Assembly: GCA_043778375.1 (NCBI GenBank)
Contig: JAYWGH010000038.1
Span: 1-6,106 of the forward strand
DNA: 6,106 bases
Reading direction: 5' to 3'
From: CAIVSN01 sp043778375
Lineage (GTDB): Bacteria; Patescibacteriota; Gracilibacteria; BD1-5; UBA2023
The translations under genes were made by a program, and so were the position numbers. Below are positions 5,911 through 6,106 of this stretch, piece by piece (positions within the stretch are counted from its first letter, which is position 1; the number at the start of each line of letters is the position of its first letter). A model generated the notes under the pieces. It was not told the DNA's origin, did not search any database, and saw only the letters and a list, made by a program, of their open reading frames with translations.

Positions 5911-6106
5911 ATGCAAAAAACTATCACTATCTCTGGAGACTCTATCGAGCTCTTTCGACTCATCAAGTTTGCAGGTCTCGTTGAAAACGGCGCTGCCGCC
6001 AAGGAAACCATCCGCATGGCACTCGTACAGATCAACGGTGAGCTCGCATATGAGCTACGCAAACAGGTAAAGCCAGGCGATACTGTGCTCGTTGGTGAGG
6101 TGACAC
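5911..6106 (+). CDS. S4-domain RNA-binding protein, YaaA/YbcJ-like (5' part)
   Basis: Only the first 65 codons are inside the window. They match a small S4 RNA-binding domain: a Ser-Ile-Glu-Leu-Phe-Arg-Leu-Ile-Lys-Phe-Ala-Gly-Leu-Val start (about residues 11-24), then Asn-Gly-Ala-Ala-Ala-Lys (26-31), Val-Gln-Ile-Asn-Gly-Glu near 39-44, and Pro-Gly-Asp-Thr-Val near 55-59. Free-standing S4 proteins of the YaaA/YbcJ type are about 70-80 residues, so the gene probably ends a few codons past the edge, though a longer S4-containing protein is possible. The family binds structured RNA and is often linked to ribosomes. The position of the usual Gly-Gly-Glu-Ala-Lys is Asn-Gly-Ala-Ala-Ala-Lys here. The ATG lies 4 bases after the nucleotidyltransferase stop, so the two are very likely co-transcribed. 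Confidence 0.82.
   Translation, partial: MQKTITISGDSIELFRLIKFAGLVENGAAAKETIRMALVQINGELAYELRKQVKPGDTVLVGEVT

Overview
**Organism.** The window reads coherently only if TGA codes for glycine (genetic code 25). Four plus-strand genes contain in-frame TGA, often where the protein family has a fixed Gly: the FAD loop, the Ser-Gly-Gly-Gly-Arg-Cys-Asn motif, and the residue before a hydrolase catalytic His. Every complete gene ends in TAA or TAG. This code is known from Gracilibacteria and Absconditabacteria (SR1/BD1-5), so the DNA very probably comes from that candidate-phylum clade. Under the standard code, four real genes are truncated, shifted or broken up.

**Left part (1-1076): AT-rich accessory-looking DNA.** Bases 1-162 contain no cytosine on the plus strand and are made of drifting short repeats. 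A short unrecognised reading frame lies on the minus strand (203-451). It diverges from a small membrane-anchored protein that resembles DUF4352 (474-1076), which uses TGA for about half of its glycines.

**Right part (1126-6106): more GC-rich, tightly packed, all plus strand.** The order is an MFS transporter (1126-2340), a Dps-type ferritin-like protein (2377-2817), a membrane-anchored BEM46-like alpha/beta hydrolase (2817-3674), a HI0933/YhiN-type flavoprotein (3712-4992), a sugar-phosphate-type nucleotidyltransferase (5031-5906) and the start of a small S4-domain RNA-binding protein (5911-6106, cut by the window edge). Gaps run from a 1-base overlap to 38 bases, so this is plausibly one operon or two. 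The genes share no obvious pathway. Dps and the flavoprotein hint at iron, redox or stress functions, but the grouping may only reflect genome compaction.

**Most notable points.** (1) The TGA-to-Gly recoding, including its use at functional residues. (2) A long imperfect hairpin between the MFS gene and dps whose 3' arm contains the dps start codon. (3) The cytosine-free tract at the left end. (4) A sharp change in composition and TGA use around 1080-1125. I found no tRNA, rRNA, CRISPR array, insertion sequence or attachment site.
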